A DNA stretch of 64,000 bases from VRUE01 sp963717375. Its GTDB lineage: Bacteria; Actinomycetota; Thermoleophilia; Solirubrobacterales; 70-9. Where the stretch lies: NCBI GenBank assembly GCA_963717375.1, contig OY970329.1, forward strand, positions 2,108,001 to 2,172,000. The letters are read 5' to 3'. The translations under genes and the position numbers were made by a program. Under the pieces are notes generated by a model. It did not search any database, had not been told where the DNA came from, and saw only the letters and a program-made list of their open reading frames with translations. Each line of letters begins with the position of its first letter. Position 1 is the first letter of the stretch. Of the stretch, positions 35,258 to 43,377 are shown one piece after another.

Positions 35258-36058
35258 TCAGCTGGGCAGCACAGCGACGGCGCGGCCGGGGGCGCCGCTG
35301 GCGGCGGCGATCTTGACCGGGAGGAAGACGAAGGAGGCGCCGCGGGCGGGCAGCTTGTCGAGGTTGGTCAGACCCTCGACGAAGAGCATTTCGCGGCTGA
35401 GGCCGGCGCGGTGGACTTCGTTGCCCTCCTCGGCGGAGCCCATACTTGGGGCGTCGATGCCGATCGTGGTGACGCCACGCTCGTCGAGGAAGACGGCGAC
35501 GGCGGCCTCCGGGGCGGGCCAGGCGGGGCGCGACTGCAGCACCACCGGCTCGTGTAGGAAGGCGCGGCCGGCTTCGCCTTGGACGTAGTGCTTTGACCAG
35601 CCGGTGTGCAGGAGCACGACCTCGCCTGGCTCGAAGCGCCCGTTCTCCGCCTCCCACGCTTCGAGGTGGGAGACCGTGATCGCCGGGCTGGCCCCGGGCT
35701 CGGCCTTGCCGTCGAGATCGCGAACGTCGATGACGGCGGCCGGGCCGATCAGCTTCGAGAGGTCGAGCTTCTCGGCGCTGGTCTCTCCAAGCGGTCCTGC
35801 TTCCGGCAGTCCCGAGCGCGGCGGCGGGATGTAGTGCGATGGGGCGTCGACGTGGGTGCCGGCGTGCTCGTCGAGGATGAAGAAGTGGGTGACGTAGGGG
35901 CCGAGTGAGCAGCTGCATGCCCCGGTCGGCAGTTCGCCCTCGTCAAACCAGCTCCAGTTCTTGTGGGCGAACGGCATGTGCTCCGGCCAGGTGGCGGGCA
36001 AGTGCTCTGAGAGGGTGACCGAGAGGTCGACGATCTTGTCTGGACCGGCTTCGATCAA
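35258..36058 (-). CDS. Cyclase-family metal-dependent hydrolase
   Basis: This 266-residue protein shows the cyclase/kynurenine-formamidase family signature HxGTHxDAP as HAGTHVDAPSHY near residue 65, with the metal-binding His/Asp residues intact. Other blocks are LDLSKLIGPAAVIDVRDLDG, GEVVLLHTGWSKHY and GVTTIGIDAPSMGS. The start is TTG 36058, which lies inside a 21-base inverted repeat; no better start with a ribosome site was seen. Such enzymes hydrolyse amides or esters such as N-formylkynurenine, and the substrate here is not known. It is near a stand-alone exonuclease gene on the same strand. Confidence 0.84.
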   Translation of the reverse strand: MIEAGPDKIVDLSVTLSEHLPATWPEHMPFAHKNWSWFDEGELPTGACSCSLGPYVTHFFILDEHAGTHVDAPSHYIPPPRSGLPEAGPLGETSAEKLDLSKLIGPAAVIDVRDLDGKAEPGASPAITVSHLEAWEAENGRFEPGEVVLLHTGWSKHYVQGEAGRAFLHEPVVLQSRPAWPAPEAAVAVFLDERGVTTIGIDAPSMGSAEEGNEVHRAGLSREMLFVEGLTNLDKLPARGASFVFLPVKIAAASGAPGRAVAVLPS

Positions 36059-36069
36059 GATGATCGAAG
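36049..36069. promoter_or_regulatory. Inverted repeat over the start of the cyclase-family gene
   Basis: CTTCGATC and GATCGAAG (8-bp perfect arms, 5-base centre) overlap the TTG start codon on the minus strand. Position and symmetry suit an operator or a translational hairpin. Confidence 0.35.
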
Positions 36070-36088
36070 TAGTACCACGGAGCGGCGC

Positions 36089-36955
36089 TTAGGCCTCGGC
36101 GAGAAGGCGTTCGGCGAGCCGGTTCATGCCGCGCTCGTGGGCCGCCTTGGCGGCGCCCGCCCAGTCGGTCTCGCGATTGGCGGGCGGCTCGACGCCCGCG
36201 TCGCGCAGGGTGGCGATGTCCTTGAAGGCACGCAGGTCGTCGGCGGAATCGATCAGGGAAGCGCGCAGGGCCGGCCGGTGCTCGCGGATCGCGTTGTCGA
36301 GGATCGCCTCCAGCGAGCCGTGGCGGCGCAGCAGTTCCGCCGCGGTCTTCGGGCCGACGCCCTTGGCGCCGGGGAGGCCATCGGAGGGGTCGCCGCGCAG
36401 GGCGATGAAGTCGGGAACGAGCTCGGGCGGGATCCCGTAACGCTCTTCAACCCCCTCCGGCGTCACTTCTTCGGCCCCTTTGCCTTTTGCCCCCGTCTTT
36501 ACGTAGAGGACCGTGACCCGCTCGGCGGCGCACTGGTACATATCGCGGTCGCCGGTCATCAGCAGCGCCCGCCCGCCGGACTCAGCCTCCTTCGCAGCGT
36601 AGGTGCCGAGTAGATCGTCGGCCTCGAGATCTTCACTGGTCGCCACGGTCCAGCCGAAGGCCGCGAAGAAGTCGGGGCAGGCGGCGAACTGGGGGGAGAG
36701 GTCGTCGGGCATCGCCGCCTCGCGCTCGGCGTGGTAGGCGGGGTAGAGCTCGGTTCTGTAAGAGGCGGCGTCGGGGCCAAAGCAGAGTGCGACGGCCCGC
36801 GGTTGGTGGATTTCGATCTCGCGCAGGATCAGGTTGGCGGTGCCGAGCAGCGCGTTGACCGGCTTGCCGTCCGGCCCGACAATCGAGTCGGGGAGCGCGT
36901 AGAAGGCGCGGAAGAGCATCGAGGGCGTGTCGACGGCGAGCAGCGGCTGGGCCAC
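36089..36955 (-). CDS. Stand-alone 5'-3' exonuclease (PolI N-domain type)
   Basis: This 288-residue protein has the PIN-like and helix-hairpin-helix layout of the DNA polymerase I 5' nuclease: LLAVDTPSMLFRAFYALP, the acidic cluster in SEDLEADDLLGTYA, LLMTGDRDMYQC, DFIALRGDPSDGLPGAKGVG (the H3TH motif) and KTAAELLRRHGSLEAIL. The metal-binding acidic residues are visible. It has no polymerase domain. It probably processes flap structures in repair or replication. GTG 36955 lies 6 bases after TAGGCT (36967-36962), so the message may be leaderless. Confidence 0.88.
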   Translation of the reverse strand: MAQPLLAVDTPSMLFRAFYALPDSIVGPDGKPVNALLGTANLILREIEIHQPRAVALCFGPDAASYRTELYPAYHAEREAAMPDDLSPQFAACPDFFAAFGWTVATSEDLEADDLLGTYAAKEAESGGRALLMTGDRDMYQCAAERVTVLYVKTGAKGKGAEEVTPEGVEERYGIPPELVPDFIALRGDPSDGLPGAKGVGPKTAAELLRRHGSLEAILDNAIREHRPALRASLIDSADDLRAFKDIATLRDAGVEPPANRETDWAGAAKAAHERGMNRLAERLLAEA

Positions 36956-37064
36956 CTGCGCAGCCTACGTCGTCGACTCCCCACTCGCCGAGTCCGCGTC
37001 AGCCCTTGCTCCACGAGGGTTTTCGCGGACTCGCGAGAATGCTCGTTTGGGTACCGTCACCGCA

Positions 37065-37619
37065 ATGGGAGACGGTAGGGGACCCCGCATCGCCCCGGGC
37101 AACCGGCACCAGCTCGGTTGGCTCAACTTCGGCTTCGCCAAGCTGGCCGGCCTCGCCACACGCGGCAAGCCACCGAACATCTTCACCACGCTGGGGCGAA
37201 ATCGTCGACTCTTCCGGCGCTGGCTTTGGTTCGCTGGGGCGCTGATGCCGGGCGGCAAGCTGCCGCGCGAGGAGACCGAGCTGGTGATCCTGCGCGTCGC
37301 CCACAACACCGGCAGCGAATACGAGTGGAGCCAGCACGAGCGCATGGGCAGGCGGGCCGGGCTCAGCGAGGAGGAGATATCGCGGGTGCGGGTTGGCGCC
37401 GAGGCGCCCGGCTGGTCGGCGCGCCGGGCGCTGTTGCTGCGCGCTGCCGATGAGATGCACGAGCAGCGTCAGATCGGCACCGAGCTCTGGGCCGAACTGA
37501 GCCGCCACCTCGACGAGGTCCTGCTGATCGAGCTCTGCATGCTGATCGGCCACTACGAGATGCTGGCGATGACCCTCAACACGCTTGAAGTCGAGCCCGA
37601 GTTGCCGGCGCGCCTGTGA
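37065..37619 (+). CDS. Carboxymuconolactone decarboxylase (CMD) family protein
   Basis: This 184-residue protein starts at ATG 37065, 7 bases after TACCGT (37052-37057), which suggests a leaderless message. CMD/AhpD-like helices are visible: LGRNRRLFRRWLWFAGALMPGG, REETELVILRVAHNTGSEYEW and SQHERMGRRAGLSEEEI. The usual CxxC redox pair is absent (SEYEWSQH instead), so AhpD-type peroxidase activity is unlikely. Its stop overlaps the following SDR start by 4 bp (GTGA), so the two proteins probably serve the same, unknown, pathway. Confidence 0.85.
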   Translation: MGDGRGPRIAPGNRHQLGWLNFGFAKLAGLATRGKPPNIFTTLGRNRRLFRRWLWFAGALMPGGKLPREETELVILRVAHNTGSEYEWSQHERMGRRAGLSEEEISRVRVGAEAPGWSARRALLLRAADEMHEQRQIGTELWAELSRHLDEVLLIELCMLIGHYEMLAMTLNTLEVEPELPARL

Positions 37620-38464
37620 AGCTCGGGATCGAGAACCTGGCGGGCAAGCGTTGCCTGATCACCGGCGCCGCGAGCGGGATCGGCCGCGCCACGGCGATTG
37701 CTGTCGCCGGCCACGGTGCCGAGCTCTTCCTGACCGATCGCGACGGCGAGGGGCTGGAGAAGGTCGCCGCGGAGATCCGTGCTGCCGGGGGGACCGTCAC
37801 CTACTTCGGTGCGGCAGACGTCGCCGACCACGAGGCGATCGTTGCCCTGGCTGCGGAGGTGCACGCGCTCGCCCCGAACATGGACGTGGTGATGAACATC
37901 GCCGGGATCTCGACCTGGGGGCGGATCGAGGAGCTCGAACACGAGCACTGGCGGCGCACCGTGGATATCAACCTGATGGGCCCGATCAGCGTGCTCGAGT
38001 GCTTCGTGCCGCCGATGATCGAGGCCGGGCGCGGTGGCCACATCGTCAACGTCTCCTCGGTCGCCGGCCTCTTCGGCTTGCCCTGGCACGCGCCCTACAG
38101 CGCCAGCAAGTTCGGCCTGCGCGGGGTCTCGGAGGTGCTGCGCTTTGACCTGCGCAAACACGGGATCGGCGTCAGCCTGGTCTGTCCCGGAGCGGTCAAG
38201 ACGCCGCTTGTCGGCACCGTCGACATAGTCGGGGTCGATCGCGAGAGCCCGAAGATGCGCAAGCTCATCGCGCTCTTCGAGAAGCGCGCGGTAACCGCGG
38301 ACAGCGTCGCCGAGCACATCGTCGAGGCGATCGAACGCAACCGCTACATGGTCTTCACCTCGCCCGACGGGCGCATCCTGCACTGGTTCCAGCGCAAGTT
38401 CTCCCCTCCGTACACCCTGATCATGAGGGTGATGAACCGCGAACTCGACCGGGCGGCCCGATAG
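37616..38464 (+). CDS. Short-chain dehydrogenase/reductase (SDR)
   Basis: This 282-residue protein starts at GTG 37616, coupled to the CMD gene. Classical SDR motifs are present in order: cofactor loop TGAASGIG near residue 17, the N-A-G element as NIAGIS (usually NNAG), catalytic Ser in VNVSSVAG, and YSASK. The stretch ELFLTDRDGEG has an acidic residue after the second strand, which favours NAD over NADP. A longer C-terminal region (MVFTSPDGRILHWFQRKF) resembles SDRs acting on lipids or steroids, though the substrate is unknown. An ABC exporter pair follows 30 bases downstream under its own probable promoter. Confidence 0.9.
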   Translation: MKLGIENLAGKRCLITGAASGIGRATAIAVAGHGAELFLTDRDGEGLEKVAAEIRAAGGTVTYFGAADVADHEAIVALAAEVHALAPNMDVVMNIAGISTWGRIEELEHEHWRRTVDINLMGPISVLECFVPPMIEAGRGGHIVNVSSVAGLFGLPWHAPYSASKFGLRGVSEVLRFDLRKHGIGVSLVCPGAVKTPLVGTVDIVGVDRESPKMRKLIALFEKRAVTADSVAEHIVEAIERNRYMVFTSPDGRILHWFQRKFSPPYTLIMRVMNRELDRAAR

Positions 38465-38482
38465 CCCAGCCCGCCCGTCCTC

Positions 38483-38488
38483 TAGGTT
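38483..38488 (+). promoter_or_regulatory. Probable leaderless -10 element (TAGGTT) for the ABC ATPase gene
   Basis: TAGGTT is followed by exactly six bases and then GTG 38495. The same TANNNT-six bases-start layout is seen before the genes at 48563, 57001 and 57795 and, on the minus strand, before 36955. No clear -35 was seen. Confidence 0.45.
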
Positions 38489-38494
38489 GGACCC

Positions 38495-39262
38495 GTGCCT
38501 GAGGACGCCCTGCAAATCGAGAATCTGGTCAAGCGCTACCCGACCGGGGTGGAGGCGCTGCGCGGTGTCTCCTTGCGGATCAAGGAGGGCGAACTGTTCG
38601 CGCTGCTGGGGCCCAACGGTGCCGGCAAGTCGACGATGATCCACTGCACGACCGGCCTCGCGCAGCCGACCTCGGGCTCGATCCACGTCTTCGGCCACGA
38701 CGCGATCAGCGACTACGGCAAGGCGCGGCAGGCGGTCGGCCTCGCCCCGCAGGAGCTCAACCTCGACTGGTTCCTCACCGTCGCGGAGTCGCTTGACTAC
38801 CACGCCGGCTACTTCGGCATGCCCAAGCGCGAACGACGCGAACGGACCAAGGAGCTGCTCGAGACCTTTTCGCTGACCGAGAAGGCCGACGAGCGCACCC
38901 GCACCCTCTCAGGCGGGATGAAGCGGCGGCTGATTCTCGCCCGCGCGGTGATGCACCGGCCGCGGCTGCTGATCCTCGACGAGCCGACCGCCGGCGTCGA
39001 CGTCGAGTTGCGGCTGGAGCTCTGGCACTACGTGCAGCGGATCAATCAGGAGGGGACGACGATCCTGCTCACCACGCACTACCTCGAGGAGGCGGAGCAG
39101 CTCTGCGACCGGATCGCCTTCATCAACGACGGCCAGATCGTCGGCGAGGGGACCAGCTCGGAGCTGGCCGCGCGCTACGGCGTCGACAACCTCGAGGACG
39201 CATACCTTGCGTTGGTCGGCCGAAACGAGCTCTCGCGCTCGAAGATCGAGGTGGTCTCGTGA
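38495..39262 (+). CDS. ABC transporter ATP-binding protein (ABC-2 exporter type)
   Basis: This 255-residue protein carries all ABC ATPase motifs: Walker A GPNGAGKST near residue 43, Q-loop GLAPQELNLDW, signature LSGGMKRRL, Walker B LLILDEPTAGVD and the switch His in TTHYLEEAEQL. The lack of a membrane domain and the DrrA/NodI-like sequence point to an ABC-2 exporter. The stop overlaps the permease start (GTGA), so the pair forms a transporter. Substrates of this group include drugs, lipids and polysaccharides, and the actual one is not known. GTG 38495 has no ribosome-binding site and lies six bases after TAGGTT. Confidence 0.92.
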   Translation: MPEDALQIENLVKRYPTGVEALRGVSLRIKEGELFALLGPNGAGKSTMIHCTTGLAQPTSGSIHVFGHDAISDYGKARQAVGLAPQELNLDWFLTVAESLDYHAGYFGMPKRERRERTKELLETFSLTEKADERTRTLSGGMKRRLILARAVMHRPRLLILDEPTAGVDVELRLELWHYVQRINQEGTTILLTTHYLEEAEQLCDRIAFINDGQIVGEGTSSELAARYGVDNLEDAYLALVGRNELSRSKIEVVS

Positions 39263-40026
39263 GCGCCGCGCAGATCCGCTTCGCCACCCTCTGGCGCCGC
39301 GAGGTCAACCGCTTCATGAAGATCAAGAAGCAGACGCTGGGCGCGCCGCTGCTGGAAACCTTCCTCTACATCTCGGTCTTCGGCGCCGCGCTGGGCTCGC
39401 GAATCAAAGAGCTGCACGGGATCGAATACATCGTCTTCGTCATCCCCGGCCTGATCATGATGTCCTTCGCGATCAATTCCTTCTCCAACAACTCCTCCTC
39501 GATCCTGCAGCAGAAGTTCCAGGGGGCGATCCAGGACCAGCTCTCTTCGCCCGCCTCGCCGCTGGAGTTGTTGCTCGCCTTCACCTTCGGCGGCTTCATG
39601 CGCGGCCTGATCGTTGCTGGACTGACCTTTATCGCCGCTTCGCTGCTGGTCGACCTGCCGGTCGACAACGTCTTCGTCCTGGTCCCCTCGCTCTTTCTGG
39701 TCGGCTTCTTCTTCTCCCAGCTCGGCGTGCTGACCGGGGTGCGGGCGGAGCAGTTCGACGACGTCGCCTTCGTCCAGACCTTCGTGCTGACGCCGCTGAT
39801 CTTCCTCGGTGGCGTCTTCTACTCGGCGACGCTGCTGCCGCAGCCCTTCGAGACCCTGACCCACTTCAACCCGATCTACTACATGATCAATCTCGTCCGC
39901 TACGGCTTCGTCGGCTTCACCGAAGTCAGCATCCCGCTCTCGCTGCTCGCCCTCACCGCGGCGACCGCCGGGCTCTTCGCGATCAACCTGCGCCTCTTCT
40001 CGCGCGGTTACAAACTGCGCGCGTAG
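39259..40026 (+). CDS. ABC-2 type transporter permease
   Basis: This 255-residue protein is coupled by GTGA overlap to the ATPase gene. Six hydrophobic segments are visible, including YIVFVIPGLIMMSFAINSF, GLIVAGLTFIAASLLVDLP, LVPSLFLVGFFFSQLGVLTG and LSLLALTAATAGLFAINL. The FQGAIQDQLSSPASPLELL loop and the FNPIYYMINLVRYGF motif are typical of the ABC-2 permease family. It forms the membrane half of the exporter, probably as a homodimer with two ATPase subunits. Its stop lies 5 bases from the stop of the convergent STAS gene, with a small 5-bp stem between them. Confidence 0.9.
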   Translation: MSAAQIRFATLWRREVNRFMKIKKQTLGAPLLETFLYISVFGAALGSRIKELHGIEYIVFVIPGLIMMSFAINSFSNNSSSILQQKFQGAIQDQLSSPASPLELLLAFTFGGFMRGLIVAGLTFIAASLLVDLPVDNVFVLVPSLFLVGFFFSQLGVLTGVRAEQFDDVAFVQTFVLTPLIFLGGVFYSATLLPQPFETLTHFNPIYYMINLVRYGFVGFTEVSIPLSLLALTAATAGLFAINLRLFSRGYKLRA

Positions 40027-40031
40027 ACGCC

Positions 40032-40379
40032 TTAAGCGTCGGCGAGTGGCAGGCGCTCGGAGAGCCCGGTCAGCTCGAGCACCCGGGTCACCGCGGGCGC
40101 GGCGCTGGGGATGAAGCGGACCTTCTCCTCGCCGCCGTTGTTGTTGCCGAGGGCGGCGACGAGCAGGGCGATCCCGGTCGAGTCGATGAACTCCAGCTCG
40201 CGCATGTCGATCACGACCTGCGATGTGTTCTCGGCGAGCGATGCCTCCAGGGCAGTTTCGGCGGTACCGGCGTTGGCAAGGTCGAGCTCTCCGCAGAGGG
40301 AGATCACGTGGGTGTCACCTTCTTTGGCCGTGCGCACGACGAGCGTGCCGTCGGCGATATCGCGCTGCTCGCTTGACAT
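40032..40379 (-). CDS. STAS-domain anti-sigma factor antagonist-like protein
   Basis: This 115-residue protein starts at ATG 40379 behind GGGAGG. It is a single STAS domain: DTHVISLCGELDLANAGTAE, then VVIDMRELEFIDSTGIALLV, where Ser in DSTG is the usual phosphorylation site, and GGEEKVRFIPSAAPAVTRVL. Such proteins release sigma factors by binding an anti-sigma kinase when dephosphorylated. No kinase or sigma gene is next to it, so the partner is encoded elsewhere. It is convergent with the ABC exporter genes. Confidence 0.9.
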   Translation of the reverse strand: MSSEQRDIADGTLVVRTAKEGDTHVISLCGELDLANAGTAETALEASLAENTSQVVIDMRELEFIDSTGIALLVAALGNNNGGEEKVRFIPSAAPAVTRVLELTGLSERLPLADA

Positions 40380-40499
40380 TTCAAAGCCTCCCTGGCGGAG
40401 ATCTGACTCCCTGAGCCTACGACAGTCGCGATTGAAGCGCAGCGGTCCGGGTAACCCGCATGTGCATTGCAAGCGAGTCGAGAGGAGGAGTGAGCGCAG

Positions 40500-40670
40500 A
40501 TGCCGCCGCGAGGAGTGAAGAAAGGCAGCAAGAGGGCGCGTCAGTACGAGGAGGTCAAGAAGAGCGAGAAGAAAGCGGGCCGCTCGGAGAGCCGTGCCGA
40601 GGAGATCGCCGCCCGCACCGTCAACAAGGAAAAGGCGCGCTCAGGCGAGTCGCGAACCAGCTCGAGCTGA
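40500..40670 (+). CDS. Small basic protein (56 aa), RAEEIAARTVNKEKA family
   Basis: This 56-residue, Lys/Arg/Glu-rich protein is too short to stand out by length but has a strong AGAGGAGGAG site 9 bases before its ATG. The motif YEEVKKSEKKAGRSESRAEE and AARTVNKEKARSGES recur in many bacteria in small proteins sometimes labelled plasmid stabilisation protein. I know no proven role. A single helix or disordered, nucleic-acid-binding protein is plausible. Its stop overlaps the aldo/keto reductase start (TGATG), so the two are probably translated together. Confidence 0.75.
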   Translation: MPPRGVKKGSKRARQYEEVKKSEKKAGRSESRAEEIAARTVNKEKARSGESRTSSS

Positions 40671-41650
40671 TGGAGAAGAGGACGCTTGGCAGCGACGGGC
40701 TCGAGGTATCCGCCCTGGGCCTCGGTTGCATGGGGATGTCGGAGTTCTACGGCTCGGCCGACGAGGAGGAGGCGACGGCGACAATCCGGCGCGCGCTGGA
40801 TCTTGGCGTCAGCTTCCTCGACACGGCCGATATGTACGGGCCGTTCACCAACGAGAAGCTGGTCGGCGAGGCGATCGCCGGCCGCCGCGACGAGGTCGTG
40901 CTGGCGACCAAGTTCGGCAACGTTCGCGGGCTTGGGGGAGAGCGGCTCGGCGTGCGCGGTGACCCCGACTATGTGCGCGAGTGCTGCGAGGCATCGCTGC
41001 AGCGGCTCGGAATCGAGTCGATCGACCTCTATTACCAGCATCGAGTCGACCCCGGGGTGCCGATCGAGGAGACCGTCGGCGCGATGGGGGAATTGGTCGA
41101 GCAGGGCAAGGTGCGTCACCTCGGCCTCTCCGAGGCAGCGCCGGAGACGATCCGCCGCGCCCACGCAACGCACCCGATCACGGCGCTGCAGACCGAGTAC
41201 TCGCTCTGGAGTCGCGACCCTGAGGACGAGATCCTGCCGACGCTGCGCGAGCTGGGGATCGGCTTTGTCCCTTACAGCCCGCTCGGGCGCGGCTTCCTTA
41301 CCGGCCGCTTCCGCTCCCGGGACGACCTGCCAGAGGACGACTTCCGCCGCGAAAGCCCGCGCTTCCAGGGGGAGAACTTCGACCGTAACCTGGAGTTGGT
41401 CAGCCGGGTCGAAGAGATCGCCGCCGAGAAGGAGGTCACCGCCGGTCAGCTGGCGCTGGCCTGGGTGCTGGCCCAGGGCGATGATTTGGTGCCGATTCCG
41501 GGGACCAAGCGCCGCAGTTATCTGGAGGAGAACGTCGCGGCCGTCGAGGTGGAGCTGAGCGATGCGGATCTGCGCCGCCTTGACGAGGCGGCGCCGAGGG
41601 GCTCGGCGTCCGGCGACCGCTACGCAGACATGTCCCCGGTCGATCTTTGA
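40670..41650 (+). CDS. Aldo/keto reductase
   Basis: This 326-residue protein starts at ATG 40670, overlapping the small gene upstream. Aldo/keto reductase features are present: LGLGCMGMSEFYG at the N-terminus, catalytic Asp/Tyr in FLDTADMYG, Lys in LATKFGNV, and His in YYQHRVDP. The cofactor region includes GIGFVPYSPLGRGFL and IPGTKRRSYLEENV, where the Lys and Arg contact the NADPH phosphate. It resembles the YakC/IolS type that reduces aldehydes or ketones. The upstream small protein may serve another purpose, since the coupling is only positional. Confidence 0.9.
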   Translation: MEKRTLGSDGLEVSALGLGCMGMSEFYGSADEEEATATIRRALDLGVSFLDTADMYGPFTNEKLVGEAIAGRRDEVVLATKFGNVRGLGGERLGVRGDPDYVRECCEASLQRLGIESIDLYYQHRVDPGVPIEETVGAMGELVEQGKVRHLGLSEAAPETIRRAHATHPITALQTEYSLWSRDPEDEILPTLRELGIGFVPYSPLGRGFLTGRFRSRDDLPEDDFRRESPRFQGENFDRNLELVSRVEEIAAEKEVTAGQLALAWVLAQGDDLVPIPGTKRRSYLEENVAAVEVELSDADLRRLDEAAPRGSASGDRYADMSPVDL

Positions 41651-41659
41651 GCCGGGTGG

Positions 41660-43252
41660 CTACCAGGCGTCGATGAAGCGCCCGCTGCCGCCGGCCGAGC
41701 GGCCGGGCGCGGCGGCGGCGAGGGTTGAGGCGATCATGGTTCGCGTATCCGCGGGGTCGATCACGTCATCGAGCTCGAAGAGGGCGGCGGCGTTGAGCGC
41801 CTTGGCGTTCTCCTCGGCGGCGGCGGTGAGATCGCGGACGCGCTGCTCGCGCTCCCCCTCGTCCTCGATTGCCTCCAGCTCCTTGCGCAGGGCGAGCCTG
41901 ACCGCGCCCTCGAGGCCCATCGGCCCGAGGTGCGCCGATGGCCAGGCGACGGTGAGCAGCGGCTCGTGCAGGCTGCCGCCCGCCATCGCCTGGGCGCCGA
42001 GGCCGTAGCCGCGGCGCAGGATCACCGCGACCAGGGGCACGGTGAGCGCGGCGCCGGCGAGCAAGAGGCGCGAGGCGTGGCGGACGAGGCCGGTGGCCTC
42101 GGCCTCGGGGCCGACCATCATCCCCGGCGTGTCGATCAGCGAGACGACCGGCAGCCCGAAGCTCTCGCAGAGCTGCAGGAAGCGCGCCGCCTTGTCGCCG
42201 GCGTCGCTGGTGATCGCCCCCGCGGTGTGGCGGGTGTCGTTGGCAATCAGGCCGAGTGGACGGCCTTCGATGCGGGCGAGGGCGGTGACCATCTCGGGGG
42301 CGAAGCGCTCGCGCAAGAAGGTGACCGATCCCTCGTCGGCGAGCGTCTCGATGATCGGCTGCACCGCGTAGGCGCGGCGCTGGCGTTCGGGGACCGCGTC
42401 GCGGAGGACGGACTGGTCCGGCGCGGGGCCCGGTGGGGTGGGGCCTTGGAAATAGCCGAGCAGGCGCTTGGTCGCCGCGACCGCGGCCGCCTCGTCGGCG
42501 ACGACGAGGTCGACCACGCCGTTGCCGGCCTGCATTGCGATCGGTCCCACCTCGTCCGGATCGACCTTGCCGAGCCCGCCACCCTCGATCATCGCCGGGC
42601 CTCCCATGCCCAGCGAGACGTTCTCGGTGGCGACGATCAAATCGGAGCAGCCGGCGATCACGGCGTTGCCGGCGAAGCAGCGCCCGGCGACGACGGCGAT
42701 CCGCGGCACCAGGCCGGAGAGGCGCGCCCAGAGGGCGAAGGCCCGGGTGTCGAGGGCGGAGACGACCGGGTAGTCGGTGTCGCCTGGGCGGCCGCCGCCG
42801 CCCTCGGCGAAGAAGACGGTGGGGAGGCGCATGCGCTCGATCAGCTCGAAGAGGCGATCCTTCTTGCGGTGGCCGAGGGCGCCCTGGGTGCCGGCGAGGA
42901 CCGTGTAGTCGTAGGAGAGCACCGCGCAGGCGCTGCGCTCGCCAAAGAGCTCGCTATTGATCCGGGCCGTCCCCGCGATCAGCCCGTCGGCCGGGGTCTT
43001 CGCGATCAGATCCTCGAGCTCGCGCCGGCCCCGCTGGGCGGCGATCGCGAAGCGGCCGTACTCGACCAGCGAGCCGGGATCGACGAGGTCGGCGATGTTC
43101 TCGCGAGCGGTGCGGGCGCCGGCCGCGTGGCGCCGCTCGACCGCTTCGTCGCGCGCCTCGTCGCGGGTCAGCGCCTGGCGGGCCAACACCTCGGCGAGGT
43201 CCGGGCGCTCCTGATTGCCGCTGCTGGGCTTCTCGCCGGGCACGCGCGGCAT
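41660..43252 (-). CDS. Acyl-CoA carboxylase carboxyltransferase (beta) subunit
   Basis: This 530-residue protein is the usual length for a fused carboxyltransferase. It has two crotonase-like halves: an N-half with VEYGRFAIAAQRGRR, LSYDYTVLAGTQGALGHRKKDR, VVAGRCFAGNAVIAGCSD and GMGGPAMIEGGG, and a C-half with LGLIANDTRHTAGAITSDAG and VVSLIDTPGMMVGPEAEATG. GGPAMIEGGG and DTPGMMVG are the acyl-CoA and carboxybiotin sites. It transfers a carboxyl group from biotin to an acyl-CoA. No biotin carboxylase or carrier gene is next to it, so it must share one encoded elsewhere. Confidence 0.9.
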   Translation of the reverse strand: MPRVPGEKPSSGNQERPDLAEVLARQALTRDEARDEAVERRHAAGARTARENIADLVDPGSLVEYGRFAIAAQRGRRELEDLIAKTPADGLIAGTARINSELFGERSACAVLSYDYTVLAGTQGALGHRKKDRLFELIERMRLPTVFFAEGGGGRPGDTDYPVVSALDTRAFALWARLSGLVPRIAVVAGRCFAGNAVIAGCSDLIVATENVSLGMGGPAMIEGGGLGKVDPDEVGPIAMQAGNGVVDLVVADEAAAVAATKRLLGYFQGPTPPGPAPDQSVLRDAVPERQRRAYAVQPIIETLADEGSVTFLRERFAPEMVTALARIEGRPLGLIANDTRHTAGAITSDAGDKAARFLQLCESFGLPVVSLIDTPGMMVGPEAEATGLVRHASRLLLAGAALTVPLVAVILRRGYGLGAQAMAGGSLHEPLLTVAWPSAHLGPMGLEGAVRLALRKELEAIEDEGEREQRVRDLTAAAEENAKALNAAALFELDDVIDPADTRTMIASTLAAAAPGRSAGGSGRFIDAW

Positions 43253-43377
43253 GTTCCCAGACGGCAGGTGAGGATCAGCTCACGCCCGGGGCTTGAATGC
43301 TCACTATTTCCAATGTAGCTTCCTGGTCTATTCGTCCAGGCGAGCTGCGGAGAGCAGGCGCCGAAAAAGGAGGCACG

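Noticed and set aside
41930..43318. A 462-codon plus-strand open frame opposite the carboxyltransferase
   Set aside because: The minus strand carries full carboxyltransferase motifs; the plus-strand translation is Gly/Asp/Glu/Arg-rich with no domain.
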